Below are positions 6,032-13,060 of a stretch of DNA of 13,060 nt, piece by piece. The position numbers and the translations under genes are program-made. The notes beneath the pieces were generated by a model that did not search any database, was not told the origin of the DNA, and saw only the letters and a program-made list of their open reading frames with translations. Source of the DNA: Lentisphaeria bacterium. GTDB lineage: Bacteria; Verrucomicrobiota; Lentisphaeria; Victivallales; GWF2-50-93. The stretch lies in the NCBI GenBank assembly GCA_020056205.1, contig JAGVIF010000181.1:1-13060 (forward strand), written 5' to 3'. How positions within the stretch are numbered: the stretch's first letter is position 1; the number at the start of each line of letters is the position of its first letter.

Positions 6032-9000
6032 ACAATTTTTTCCTGCGCCTGCTGATAGCCGCATCCAGGCATCGTCTGATATTGTACGCCATAGTCATAA
6101 TTCTGTCATTGCTGAGCCTGTACGGAATCCACCGCGGACGATACAGCAACGACATCGCTAAGATGCTGCCGGATTCATCCGAGTCGGCGCGCGCGCTGGA
6201 AATCATGCGGCGGAGCGGTGTTTCCAGCAGGGGTGTCGTCTCCTTTGACAGCGGCGGGAAGGCTTTTTCCGACTCGGCGTTGCCGGGCTACCTAGAGACC
6301 CTCGGCGCTCGTCTCCGCTCTTCCCCGATGATTACGCGCGTTGACTATCAATTTATTCCCAAGTCGCTGACATCTTCCCTGAATAATCTCTCATACTATA
6401 TTCCACAACTAATTGATGTGGAAGACTTTGAACGGCTCGCCACAGGCGGCGGCATCGCCAGAGCCGTCAGACAGGCATACCGCCAGTTCTTCCTGCCGGG
6501 CTCGTTAGGAACCACGGAACGACTGCGGGCGGATCCCTTCAACCTGCGTCTGCGCCCGCTGGAAAAACTCAACGACTTCCAGAAACTGTCCGGACTCCGG
6601 ATTTCTCCTTCGCATTCGTATATAGTCTCTCCGGACGAGCGGAAGGCGCTGCTATTGTTCGAGTCCAATATTTCGGCGGCGGACACCGCCGGCAGCCGCC
6701 GTCTTCTCGCAATGCTGGGCGATTCCCTGCGCGATTGCCCGTCCGGCATAACCTTCGATGTCGTCACACCCAATCAGCACGCCGTCGAAAATGAGGCAAC
6801 CATCAAATCCGATGTTAAAATAGTCGCATTTACATCATTTATGGTTTTCACATTGCTGTTCATCATATTTTATCGTTGCGATTTTCGCAGTCTGCTGATC
6901 CCGGCCATGCCGACTTTGGCTTCGCTGATTGTCATGGCATGTATGCCGCTTGTTTTCGAGGACTGCCTTTTTTTCGTCATCGGAATGGGCGGACTGATAA
7001 TAGGTCTTGCCGTCGGCGATTACGGCGCCCATGTCTATGCCGCGTCTTCCGGCGCGTTTGGGATGCGCCGGGTTGCAAGATTGTTCCTGCCGCTTCTTGT
7101 TGCATGTCTCACTACCGTCGGAACCTTTCTGCTTTTTCTGATTTCCGACATCGAGGCCTGCAGGCAGATAGGATTTTATGCCGGATCAAGCCTGCTTCTC
7201 AGCTTGTTGCTGACCATTTTTCTGCTCACCCCATTGTTATCGGGCGGAAGCGGACGGCCATATCATGTCGCGGCACCGAAGTTTATGACTCATCGCCCCT
7301 TGATTGTCATCTCCGTTTGGTCTGTCATGCTGATCTTGGCAATACCAGCTCTTAGCAGGATAAAATTCAACGACGATATCGGGCAATTTGACATGACATC
7401 GCAAATGACGCTCAAGTCGGAGGCGTCCTACGAAAAAAATTGGCAGTCCGGTCCCCGTCCGTCCATGTTGATCGTAACCGGCAAATCTAAAGACGGCATC
7501 TTGCGGCGGGGCGAGGCGCTGGCGGCGCGGCTACGACGGACATTGCCGGAGATGAACTGTTTTTCGCCAACGGATATTTCCCCTTCCGCCGGGAAATTGG
7601 CGGAGCGGCTGTCGCGATGGCGGCAGTTGGAAGAGTCCGGACGACTCCTGCGGATTGCTGAAGCAATGCGTCAGAAGGCCATTGAACAAGAGTTTGCGCC
7701 GGAGTTCTTCAATCCATTTTTCAATGCTCTCGGCGATGGCGTCAAACGGCCGCCGGACGGCGCGCCAGAACTTTTCCTGTCGCTGCTTTCACACACAATC
7801 ACTCGTAATGGAGACTGGCATTCCATGATGATATTTTTTCCTGACAATGATCATTGCAACGCGGAGGCGCGTTCACTCGTCGCCGCCGATCCGAACTGCG
7901 CCGTGATTTCGCGGAAGGTTTTCCGCCAGACGATTTCATCGGAGGTATCCGGACGATTTTTGTTCCTTCTCTCCTTGGCCGTGGCGCTGACATGCATCGT
8001 CACATTTCTTTTTTTCAGATCCTTCCTGCTCACTTCAGCGGCATTGATTCCGACCGTAAGCAGTCTGGTTTTCACCGGTGCCACATACGCCGCGTTCAAT
8101 GTTCCAATAAATATTTCGGTCTGCTTTGGCGCCGTCATCTTGGTGGGAGTCTCCATAGACTACGGCATCTTCATGGTTCATGCCTTTCAGCAACGTGAGG
8201 AAACGGCTATAGCGGATGCCATCGCACTGTCGGCCATAACCCTGATCGCGGGTGGGGCGACCGTTGTTTTCACACGGCATCCTATGCTCCGCTATGCCGG
8301 TTATACCCTGATTTTAGGGGTTAGCTTCGCATGGTTGTCCGCCGTTATGATAATACCTGCATTGCTCAAGTTTCTTGTTGGCCGCCGTGTCCTGCTTTTG
8401 CCATCCGCTCTTCTACTTCTGCTGTTCACCGGTTGCCGCAGCGAACCTTTCGCATGGTCGGAATTTCCGCCGTTGCCGCCTGTAATATTCAAGGATGGCA
8501 TGCTGGAAAAATGGTCGTCCGAACAAGCGTCCGAATTTATAGTCGAGGCGGGAGTAGTCTTCGAATATCAAGGATATTCCATGACTTCGCTCTGCATGGC
8601 CCGTGTAAACGACGCCGAGCGCGGCATTGATGTCGTCGGCATGAACCCCGCCGGCGCTAAAATATTCGAGGCATCCGGAATCAACGGCAAAACCATATCT
8701 TTCTCTTCTTTGCCGATTCTGCCGGAGATGGACATGCCGAAGGCCGGCGACGCGATTCTCAAGGACATCGGGAATATTTACTTTGACCTCGTCCCAGGCG
8801 CGAACTCCATTCCCGGCAAACCTGCCGGCAACTGCCTGTCAATGATAGAAAATACGACAGATAACTCCCGCTTCGAATATTTGTTCGCCGGCAATCCGCC
8901 GCGTCTCATCCGCAAAAAGTTTTACCGCGGCAACAACAGCGAGTGGCAGGTTTCCTTTTTCGAATATCTGGAGGCTGACGGAAAAATCATTCCCGGAAAC

Positions 9001-9090
9001 ATTGTCTATGATAATTTTAAATACGGTTACCGGTTGATTGTCCGGACCAGAACCGCCATCCCTATCAAAAAAGAAGGATTTCAGCAATGA
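6010..9090 (+). CDS. MMPL/RND exporter fused to a DUF3261-like lipoprotein domain
   Basis: The 1026-residue protein has three parts. Residues 1 to about 790 are a complete MMPL-type RND transporter: TM1 near 22-41, a periplasmic loop, a TM2-6 block (about 270-415), TM7 near 428-447, a second loop, and a TM8-12 block (about 647-790). Conserved acidic residues are Asp337 in AVGDYG and Asp717 in SIDYG, the likely proton-relay sites. Residues 792-809 then look like a lipoprotein signal peptide: Arg-Arg, a hydrophobic run, and FTGC ending at Cys809. Residues 810-1026 resemble the DUF3261 lipoprotein that usually follows the exporter gene in APE clusters; the tail FKYGYRLIVRT is typical. No stop or ribosome-binding site separates the parts. 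It would export an acylated product across the inner membrane and hand it on. Normal MMPL proteins of this type end near residue 790. Confidence 0.9.
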   Translation: MESKTKLNNFFLRLLIAASRHRLILYAIVIILSLLSLYGIHRGRYSNDIAKMLPDSSESARALEIMRRSGVSSRGVVSFDSGGKAFSDSALPGYLETLGARLRSSPMITRVDYQFIPKSLTSSLNNLSYYIPQLIDVEDFERLATGGGIARAVRQAYRQFFLPGSLGTTERLRADPFNLRLRPLEKLNDFQKLSGLRISPSHSYIVSPDERKALLLFESNISAADTAGSRRLLAMLGDSLRDCPSGITFDVVTPNQHAVENEATIKSDVKIVAFTSFMVFTLLFIIFYRCDFRSLLIPAMPTLASLIVMACMPLVFEDCLFFVIGMGGLIIGLAVGDYGAHVYAASSGAFGMRRVARLFLPLLVACLTTVGTFLLFLISDIEACRQIGFYAGSSLLLSLLLTIFLLTPLLSGGSGRPYHVAAPKFMTHRPLIVISVWSVMLILAIPALSRIKFNDDIGQFDMTSQMTLKSEASYEKNWQSGPRPSMLIVTGKSKDGILRRGEALAARLRRTLPEMNCFSPTDISPSAGKLAERLSRWRQLEESGRLLRIAEAMRQKAIEQEFAPEFFNPFFNALGDGVKRPPDGAPELFLSLLSHTITRNGDWHSMMIFFPDNDHCNAEARSLVAADPNCAVISRKVFRQTISSEVSGRFLFLLSLAVALTCIVTFLFFRSFLLTSAALIPTVSSLVFTGATYAAFNVPINISVCFGAVILVGVSIDYGIFMVHAFQQREETAIADAIALSAITLIAGGATVVFTRHPMLRYAGYTLILGVSFAWLSAVMIIPALLKFLVGRRVLLLPSALLLLLFTGCRSEPFAWSEFPPLPPVIFKDGMLEKWSSEQASEFIVEAGVVFEYQGYSMTSLCMARVNDAERGIDVVGMNPAGAKIFEASGINGKTISFSSLPILPEMDMPKAGDAILKDIGNIYFDLVPGANSIPGKPAGNCLSMIENTTDNSRFEYLFAGNPPRLIRKKFYRGNNSEWQVSFFEYLEADGKIIPGNIVYDNFKYGYRLIVRTRTAIPIKKEGFQQ

Positions 9091-9464
9091 GCAATATTAT
9101 CAAGGCGTTGAAGCAACGACTGCGGATTTGTGAACCATTGACATCCGATGTCTTTTTGGGTTCGTTGGTGTTCGACCCGGATTTTCCCGGCTTTCAAGGT
9201 CATTTTCCAGGAAATCCGATTTTGCCTGGTGTATGCCTGATTGAGGCCGCGGTTCAATTGATCTCCTGCGGATCCGGGCGGAATCTGCTCCTTGCCGAGC
9301 TTGAACGGGTGAAGTTTTTTTCCCCAGTCAAACCCGGCGACGAGGTGAAACTCGAATTTCATATCGAACACCTCCCGGATGGTGTCGGCGCCAAAGGGAC
9401 GATGATGTCCGGACAACGAAAAATCTGCGCGATAAAGCTGAAACTGACCGGTGAAAAATCATGA
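9087..9464 (+). CDS. FabZ/ApeI-like 3-hydroxyacyl-ACP dehydratase
   Basis: A 125-residue single hotdog-fold protein that would dehydrate 3-hydroxyacyl-ACP to trans-2-enoyl-ACP. The FabZ catalytic block GHFPGNPILPG is intact, with His39 as the base, and Glu53 in CLIEAAVQ as the acid partner; the later segment VKFFSPVKPGDEV matches the family. Length is slightly below E. coli FabZ (about 150). The ATG overlaps the exporter stop by four bases (ATGA), with AAGAAGGA eight bases upstream. Having no enoyl reductase nearby, repeated use of this enzyme would leave conjugated double bonds. Together with the hotdog domain fused to the radical SAM protein it matches the ApeI/ApeP dehydratase pair of APE clusters. 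Confidence 0.92.
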   Translation: MSNIIKALKQRLRICEPLTSDVFLGSLVFDPDFPGFQGHFPGNPILPGVCLIEAAVQLISCGSGRNLLLAELERVKFFSPVKPGDEVKLEFHIEHLPDGVGAKGTMMSGQRKICAIKLKLTGEKS

Positions 9465-9934
9465 AGCGCAAAAATTATTTCCAACAAGAGCCCAACAGCC
9501 CATCGCCCATCAAAACGACCATCAGCCGTCGCCTTCGTTTCAGCGAAACTGACGCGCTGGCAATCGCATGGCATGGACGCTTCCCGCAGTTTTTTGAAGA
9601 GGCGCAGACCGAGCTCGGACACAAATGCGGTCTAACATACGATGCCTTTCGCGATGAAGGGATCACGGCGCCGGTCGCGCAGATCCATATTGATTATTTC
9701 CGTCCGCTTCTGCTCGACAAAATCTTCACGGTCAAGGCGTCTCTGCTTTGGAACGACGCGGCGCGTCTCAATACCGAATACCGCATCACCGATGCGGATG
9801 GACTTTGCGCCTGCACCGGTTATACCATCCAACTTTTTGTGGATATAAAAACCCGCGAGCCGCTGTGGCTCTCTCCGAACGCGCTGATACTCTGTCGTCA
9901 AAGATGGCTGGCCGGGGAATTTTATGAAAAATAG
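9461..9934 (+). CDS. 4HBT-family acyl thioesterase (YbgC/ApeK-like)
   Basis: A 157-residue hotdog thioesterase. The family motif FSETDALAIAWHGRFPQFFE (27-46) matches the YbgC/4-hydroxybenzoyl-CoA thioesterase active-site region, with catalytic Asp31 and conserved His38; the glycines that usually follow the Asp are replaced by Ala-Leu. The second strand block HIDYFRPLLLDKIF is also typical. It would hydrolyse an acyl-thioester, either releasing the finished chain from ACP or clearing stalled intermediates. The ATG overlaps the dehydratase stop by four bases. The first 18 residues are polar and low in conservation, so translation could begin a little later, but I see no better-supported start. 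A thioesterase of this kind is a regular member of APE clusters. Confidence 0.88.
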   Translation: MKRKNYFQQEPNSPSPIKTTISRRLRFSETDALAIAWHGRFPQFFEEAQTELGHKCGLTYDAFRDEGITAPVAQIHIDYFRPLLLDKIFTVKASLLWNDAARLNTEYRITDADGLCACTGYTIQLFVDIKTREPLWLSPNALILCRQRWLAGEFYEK

Positions 9935-11054
9935 TCCGATCATTGTTTTCGCCGACCTGATAACCGCATACGGTCATGGGCTCGACCGGTGCTGGAATGG
10001 GTTTATGGCCCGTCGGCGGCCGTTCTCCGCGATTACAAGATTTCCAAGCGCAGGATTTGAAGGAGCGGTTGCCGCGACCGTCCCTGACTTCATGTATGAC
10101 AGCACATCATCCCTGGCAGAGCATCTCCTGAGAAAAATCGCGGCAACAACAATAGAACTGCCGACAGACGCGGAGCTTTTCCTCGCGACGACTGTCGGGG
10201 AAATTAACCTCCTGGAACAGGAAATACTATTGCATAAAACCGAAAAATGCGCCCCAACATGTAGTTCGCTCCTCGACAAGGCGAAAGCGATTTTCGGAAA
10301 AAAACGCGCGTCGCTGATCTCGGCGGCCTGCGCTTCCGGCAATATGGCGTTGGCGCGGGCGGCGGCAAAAATCCAAAACGGCGGCATCGAATATGCGATA
10401 GTCGCAGGTTGCGACATCGTAAGTGAATTCGTCTTTTCGGGATTTGCGTCTCTTGGCGCCATAGATTTGAACGGCGCGCGCCCATATGACCGCGACCGCG
10501 CCGGCCTTACTCTGGGCGAGGCCGCAGCCGTAATAGCGCTTGCGTCGGAGGATGCCGCCCGCCGCGACGGACTTCCGCGCTTGGCCCGGCTTGGCGGATG
10601 GGGTATCAGTTGCGACGCCGTCCACATCACCGCTCCGATGAGCGACGGACTGCAGTTGGCCGCCGCCATCCGTCACGCCATGGCGGCCGCCGGAATCTCG
10701 CCGCCTGAAATTGGAGGCGTCATAGGTCACGGCACAGGAACGGTTTACAACGATTCCATGGAAATAAACGCATTGAACTCAGTTTTCAACGAAGATGCGA
10801 AGCCGCTGTTTTCCACAAAGGGCGGAGTCGGCCACACACTTGGAGCGGCGGGCGTCGTCCAGGCCGCCGTCGCTGTCAGGGCGATACAGGAAATGCTCCT
10901 GCCGCCGCAGACCGGACTGCGTGAACCGATGCCCGGAACGGAACGCATGGTTTCCGGTCAGACGCAAAGTCGTCTAATCGCTCCAAAAATATTGTCGCTC
11001 AATGCCGGATTCGGCGGTATCAATGCTGTTTTGCTGATCGAGGACTGCGCATGA
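9924..11054 (+). CDS. Beta-ketoacyl-ACP synthase (KS2)
   Basis: A 376-residue condensing enzyme, slightly shorter than FabF (about 410), mainly through a compact N-terminal half. The catalytic residues are complete: Cys136 in SAACASG, His269 in GHGTGTVYND, and Lys299 and His304 in STKGGVGHTLGAAG, with the C-terminal NAGFGGINA loop. It is therefore predicted to be active rather than a chain-length factor. GGGGA five bases upstream supports the ATG, which overlaps the thioesterase gene by 11 bases. The next gene encodes a half-length ketosynthase-like protein, and the 4-base overlap between them suggests that the two products form a complex, as described for the ketosynthase/chain-length-factor pair ApeO/ApeC. 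Which of KS1 and KS2 starts and which extends the chain cannot be read from the sequence. Confidence 0.92.
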   Translation: MKNSPIIVFADLITAYGHGLDRCWNGFMARRRPFSAITRFPSAGFEGAVAATVPDFMYDSTSSLAEHLLRKIAATTIELPTDAELFLATTVGEINLLEQEILLHKTEKCAPTCSSLLDKAKAIFGKKRASLISAACASGNMALARAAAKIQNGGIEYAIVAGCDIVSEFVFSGFASLGAIDLNGARPYDRDRAGLTLGEAAAVIALASEDAARRDGLPRLARLGGWGISCDAVHITAPMSDGLQLAAAIRHAMAAAGISPPEIGGVIGHGTGTVYNDSMEINALNSVFNEDAKPLFSTKGGVGHTLGAAGVVQAAVAVRAIQEMLLPPQTGLREPMPGTERMVSGQTQSRLIAPKILSLNAGFGGINAVLLIEDCA

Positions 11055-11752
11055 AAACAATTAACCGCCAAACCTCTTTTAAACTTTCGCTCCGCGGAAT
11101 GGCGTTGGTCAATTCCAGGCAAGCCCTTATGATGAACAGCGGCCGTTCATTTGAATCAGAAGACGGAATCGCCGGGATTTACAGGGAAATCGCCAGTTCC
11201 AAAATAATTCCCCGGATGCGTCTCGACAACTTTCGGCGGGCCGGGGAAAAAGCTCGTCTTGCCATGCTCGGTTCACTGTTGGCCTTTGCCGACGCTGGCT
11301 CACCCTTTGCCGACAACACCGCAGTAATAGGCTGGGGCGGAGAGGAGAGCGTAAGCGAAAACCGCGCGTATTTCACAGATTATGCTGTCAACGGCAGATT
11401 ACTTGGCCGCGGTCAGCTATTCATAGGAACACTTCCCAGCACGCCTCTCTGCGAGGCCGCTATTTGCCTCAATCTGCATGGTCCTGTATTCTATTTCCAG
11501 TCAGATTGCGGTCTTGACTCGGTTTTGGCCGAGGCCGAATCGCTGTTGTCGGCCAAGCCGGCCGGACAAGCATTGCTTCTTGGAATCAGTTGTGGCGCGC
11601 TACTGGCTCTGCTTCTTGAGCCGGCCGGAGACGTCCATGATTTTTCGCAGTCGCCGCAAACAGACGATATGCCGCGCATCTATCATCACATGGAGAAGGA
11701 GTGGCGAAAAAAATACACGGCTCCCTTTTCCGATAAAGGAGGACCACCTTGA
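11051..11752 (+). CDS. Half-length ketosynthase-like protein (Ketoacyl-synt_2 / ApeC-like partner)
   Basis: A 233-residue protein that aligns by eye with the N-terminal half of ketosynthases. It has FIGTLPSTPLCEAAICL, which matches the conserved block before the active site, then NLHGPVFYFQSDCGLDS. Cys153 in SDCGLDS falls at the nucleophile position when aligned with Cys136 of KS2, while true chain-length factors usually lack that Cys. The C-terminal half with the catalytic histidines is missing, and no stop-interrupted remnant of it follows. This length is normal for the stand-alone Ketoacyl-synt_2 family found in APE clusters, so it is not a broken gene. The likely role is to partner KS2 and shape the chain-length pocket. 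The C terminus (200-233) is charged and probably extended. The ATG overlaps the KS2 stop. Confidence 0.78.
   Translation: MKTINRQTSFKLSLRGMALVNSRQALMMNSGRSFESEDGIAGIYREIASSKIIPRMRLDNFRRAGEKARLAMLGSLLAFADAGSPFADNTAVIGWGGEESVSENRAYFTDYAVNGRLLGRGQLFIGTLPSTPLCEAAICLNLHGPVFYFQSDCGLDSVLAEAESLLSAKPAGQALLLGISCGALLALLLEPAGDVHDFSQSPQTDDMPRIYHHMEKEWRKKYTAPFSDKGGPP
11735..11743 (+). promoter_or_regulatory. Ribosome-binding site supporting a TTG start
   Basis: AAAGGAGGA, a near-perfect Shine-Dalgarno sequence, ends five bases before TTG 11749-11751. That TTG overlaps the stop of the preceding gene (TTGA) and begins the typical N terminus M-K-I-L-L-I-Y-P, so the rare start codon is well supported. Confidence 0.8.
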
Positions 11753-12996
11753 AAATTCTACTGATATATCCTCGTTGGCCGAAATTGAAAAATCAGCCGG
11801 CTTTCAATCTCCCGCCCTTGGGGCCTGTCACTTTTGCCGCCACACTGCCGCATGATGTTGAAATCAGTTTCTATGACGAAAATGTGGAGGCCGTCAACCT
11901 TGAGGAGGAATCCGACCTTGTCGCCATTTCCTGTATGCTCACATGCCAGATTCCCCGCGGCTGCGAGCTGGCGGACTGGTTCCGGAAACACGGACGGACA
12001 GTCATTTTCGGGGGCATTGCCGCCATGCTGCACGCCGAAGAAGTCGCATCGCGCGCCGATAGCGTTTTCCTAGGGGAAGCCGAAGGCCGCATGGAAGCGG
12101 TTCTTGATGATTTTAAGAATGGTCGTCTGAAAAAAACATACAATTTCCTGCGCGATTTTCCGGATACGGCGCTGATCGGAGCGGCACGGCGCGGCATTCT
12201 GAAGCATCCGCTGTATAACTACCGCGGTGTCCGGATGGTTGACCTCGTTCACGCATCGCGCGGCTGCCGTTTCAATTGTTTTCCGTGCTGCACGCCGTAT
12301 CTGGGAGGACGCAAATTCCGGCCGCGTCCGCTGGACAAGGTGGCTGAAGAAATTGCCGGCATTGACAATAACCGGCTCTTCTTCGTGGACAACTCTTTAG
12401 CGCAGGACGATCAATGGGAGAAGGACCTTTTCAAAACTCTCGCGCCGCTGAAGAAAAAATGGATATCGCATCCGATTAAAAACGATGATGAAATCCTGAA
12501 ACTGGCGGCGGAGGCCGGTTGCTGGTATGTCTATCAGGCGGTCTTTGACACATCGGACTACATCCGTGAAAGAATCAAAAAATACAAGTCTTACGGAATT
12601 GGCGTGGAAGGGACGATCATTCTCGGGACAGACTACCAGGATCAGGATTCAATCCGGCGCCTGATAGATTTTCTGCAGGAAATAGAACTTGATCTTGCCG
12701 AATTTACCGTGCTTACCCCTTTCCCGCATACGCCGATCCGGGAAAAACTGGAACGGGAAGGACGGATACTGCACAACGACTGGATCCGCTATACCGCAGG
12801 AGAAGTAGTGTTTCGTCCGGCGCTTATGAGTCCGGATAAATTACAGGAAATGTATGAATACGCGTGGACGGAATTCTACCGCAGCACGTGCAAGGAAATG
12901 AAAATGGCGAAACTGTTTATCGAGGTCATTAAAAAAGAAAAAGCCGATGGTTCATACAGGGGAGCCAATTGCAAAACTCAAAACCGATGCCGATGA
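11749..12996 (+). CDS. B12-binding-type radical SAM enzyme
   Basis: A 415-residue protein. Residues 1 to about 125 form a Rossmann-like cobalamin-binding-type domain: MKILLIYPRW, then LPPLGPVTFA, VIFGGIAAMLHAEEV and the conserved LGEAEG; the DxHxxG cobalamin-ligand motif is not evident, as in many members of this class. The radical SAM domain follows with Cys173-Cys177-Cys180 (CRFNCFPC) for the 4Fe-4S cluster and GTIILGTDYQ late in the barrel. Relatives with this architecture (BchE, HpnJ, HpnP-type) perform methylation, ring formation or C-C bond formation on lipids and cofactors. In this operon it probably tailors the acyl chain or starter. It starts with TTG behind a strong ribosome-binding site. 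The C-terminal tail from about 395 is basic and unusual. Substrate and actual cobalamin use are not shown by the sequence. Confidence 0.9.
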   Translation: MKILLIYPRWPKLKNQPAFNLPPLGPVTFAATLPHDVEISFYDENVEAVNLEEESDLVAISCMLTCQIPRGCELADWFRKHGRTVIFGGIAAMLHAEEVASRADSVFLGEAEGRMEAVLDDFKNGRLKKTYNFLRDFPDTALIGAARRGILKHPLYNYRGVRMVDLVHASRGCRFNCFPCCTPYLGGRKFRPRPLDKVAEEIAGIDNNRLFFVDNSLAQDDQWEKDLFKTLAPLKKKWISHPIKNDDEILKLAAEAGCWYVYQAVFDTSDYIRERIKKYKSYGIGVEGTIILGTDYQDQDSIRRLIDFLQEIELDLAEFTVLTPFPHTPIREKLEREGRILHNDWIRYTAGEVVFRPALMSPDKLQEMYEYAWTEFYRSTCKEMKMAKLFIEVIKKEKADGSYRGANCKTQNRCR

Positions 12997-13060
12997 AGGA
13001 GATTATGAAATTCAGACAAGCCGCAAAACCGGAGGCATACCCAAGGCGGTATGTCGAGGA
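12993..13060 (+). CDS. Start of another operon gene (partial, cut by window end)
   Basis: A frame open to the window end begins at an ATG that overlaps the preceding TGA by four bases (ATGA at 12993-12996), the junction type used repeatedly in this operon. It encodes MKEIMKFRQAAKPEAYPRRY and a few more residues. In-frame alternative starts are ATG 12987 and ATG 13005; AAGGAG (12996-13001) is only three bases from 13005, so the choice is uncertain. I recognise no family from these 22 residues. It shows that the operon continues and may include the missing ketoreductase or a second ACP. Confidence 0.5.
   Translation, partial: MKEIMKFRQAAKPEAYPRRYVE

Noticed and set aside
8392..8436. Separate start for the lipoprotein domain (CTG 8392 or TTG 8398)
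   Set aside because: No ribosome-binding site precedes either codon and the exporter frame runs through without a stop, so a fusion is the simpler reading.
11051..11752. Pseudogene: truncated ketosynthase
   Set aside because: The length is normal for the stand-alone Ketoacyl-synt_2 family, the start overlaps the upstream stop cleanly, and no leftover C-terminal half follows.
329..12996. Dialkylresorcinol or flexirubin cluster
   Set aside because: No DarA/DarB-type enzyme or aromatase is seen; the dehydratases, ACP and export genes fit the aryl polyene type better.

Overview
The window holds one dense block of genes, all on the + strand, with a single real intergenic gap near its left end. 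The organism looks Gram-negative: there is a LolA-type periplasmic lipoprotein carrier, an MMPL/RND exporter and a lipobox-bearing domain. Codon and composition impressions and the domain mix would fit an anaerobic, possibly gut-associated Lentisphaerota/Verrucomicrobiota-type bacterium, but nothing here (no rRNA, no housekeeping marker) fixes the taxon.

Layout. Positions 1-177 carry six perfect 9-bp repeats and a reading frame that may be the tail of an upstream protein. Positions 178-328 are a regulatory leader: a small terminator-like hairpin, a candidate promoter, a 9-bp long-range inverted repeat enclosing a GC-rich hairpin, and a very strong ribosome-binding site. From 329 to beyond 13060 there follow a ketosynthase, an acyl carrier protein, a PlsC-type acyltransferase, a PaaK-type adenylate-forming ligase, a radical SAM/SPASM protein fused to a hotdog domain, a LolA-like protein, an MMPL exporter fused to a lipoprotein domain, a FabZ-like dehydratase, a 4HBT thioesterase, a second ketosynthase, a half-length ketosynthase-like protein, a B12-binding-type radical SAM protein, and the first codons of another gene. 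Almost every junction overlaps by 4 to 22 bases or abuts, so this is very likely one translationally coupled operon.

How the genes may work together. The set closely parallels aryl polyene (APE)-type type II polyketide/fatty acid clusters: a ligase activates a starter acid, the ACP carries the chain, a ketosynthase pair extends it, hotdog dehydratases create double bonds, the thioesterase or acyltransferase releases it or attaches it to a lipid, and the LolA/MMPL/DUF3261-like proteins move the product to the outer membrane. It departs from textbook APE clusters in having two radical SAM enzymes (one fused to the hotdog domain), a PaaK-type ligase, and an exporter fused to a lipoprotein domain. 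No ketoreductase, malonyl transferase or phosphopantetheinyl transferase is visible. I read it as an APE-related pathway with radical SAM tailoring, possibly undescribed. The product cannot be deduced from sequence alone.
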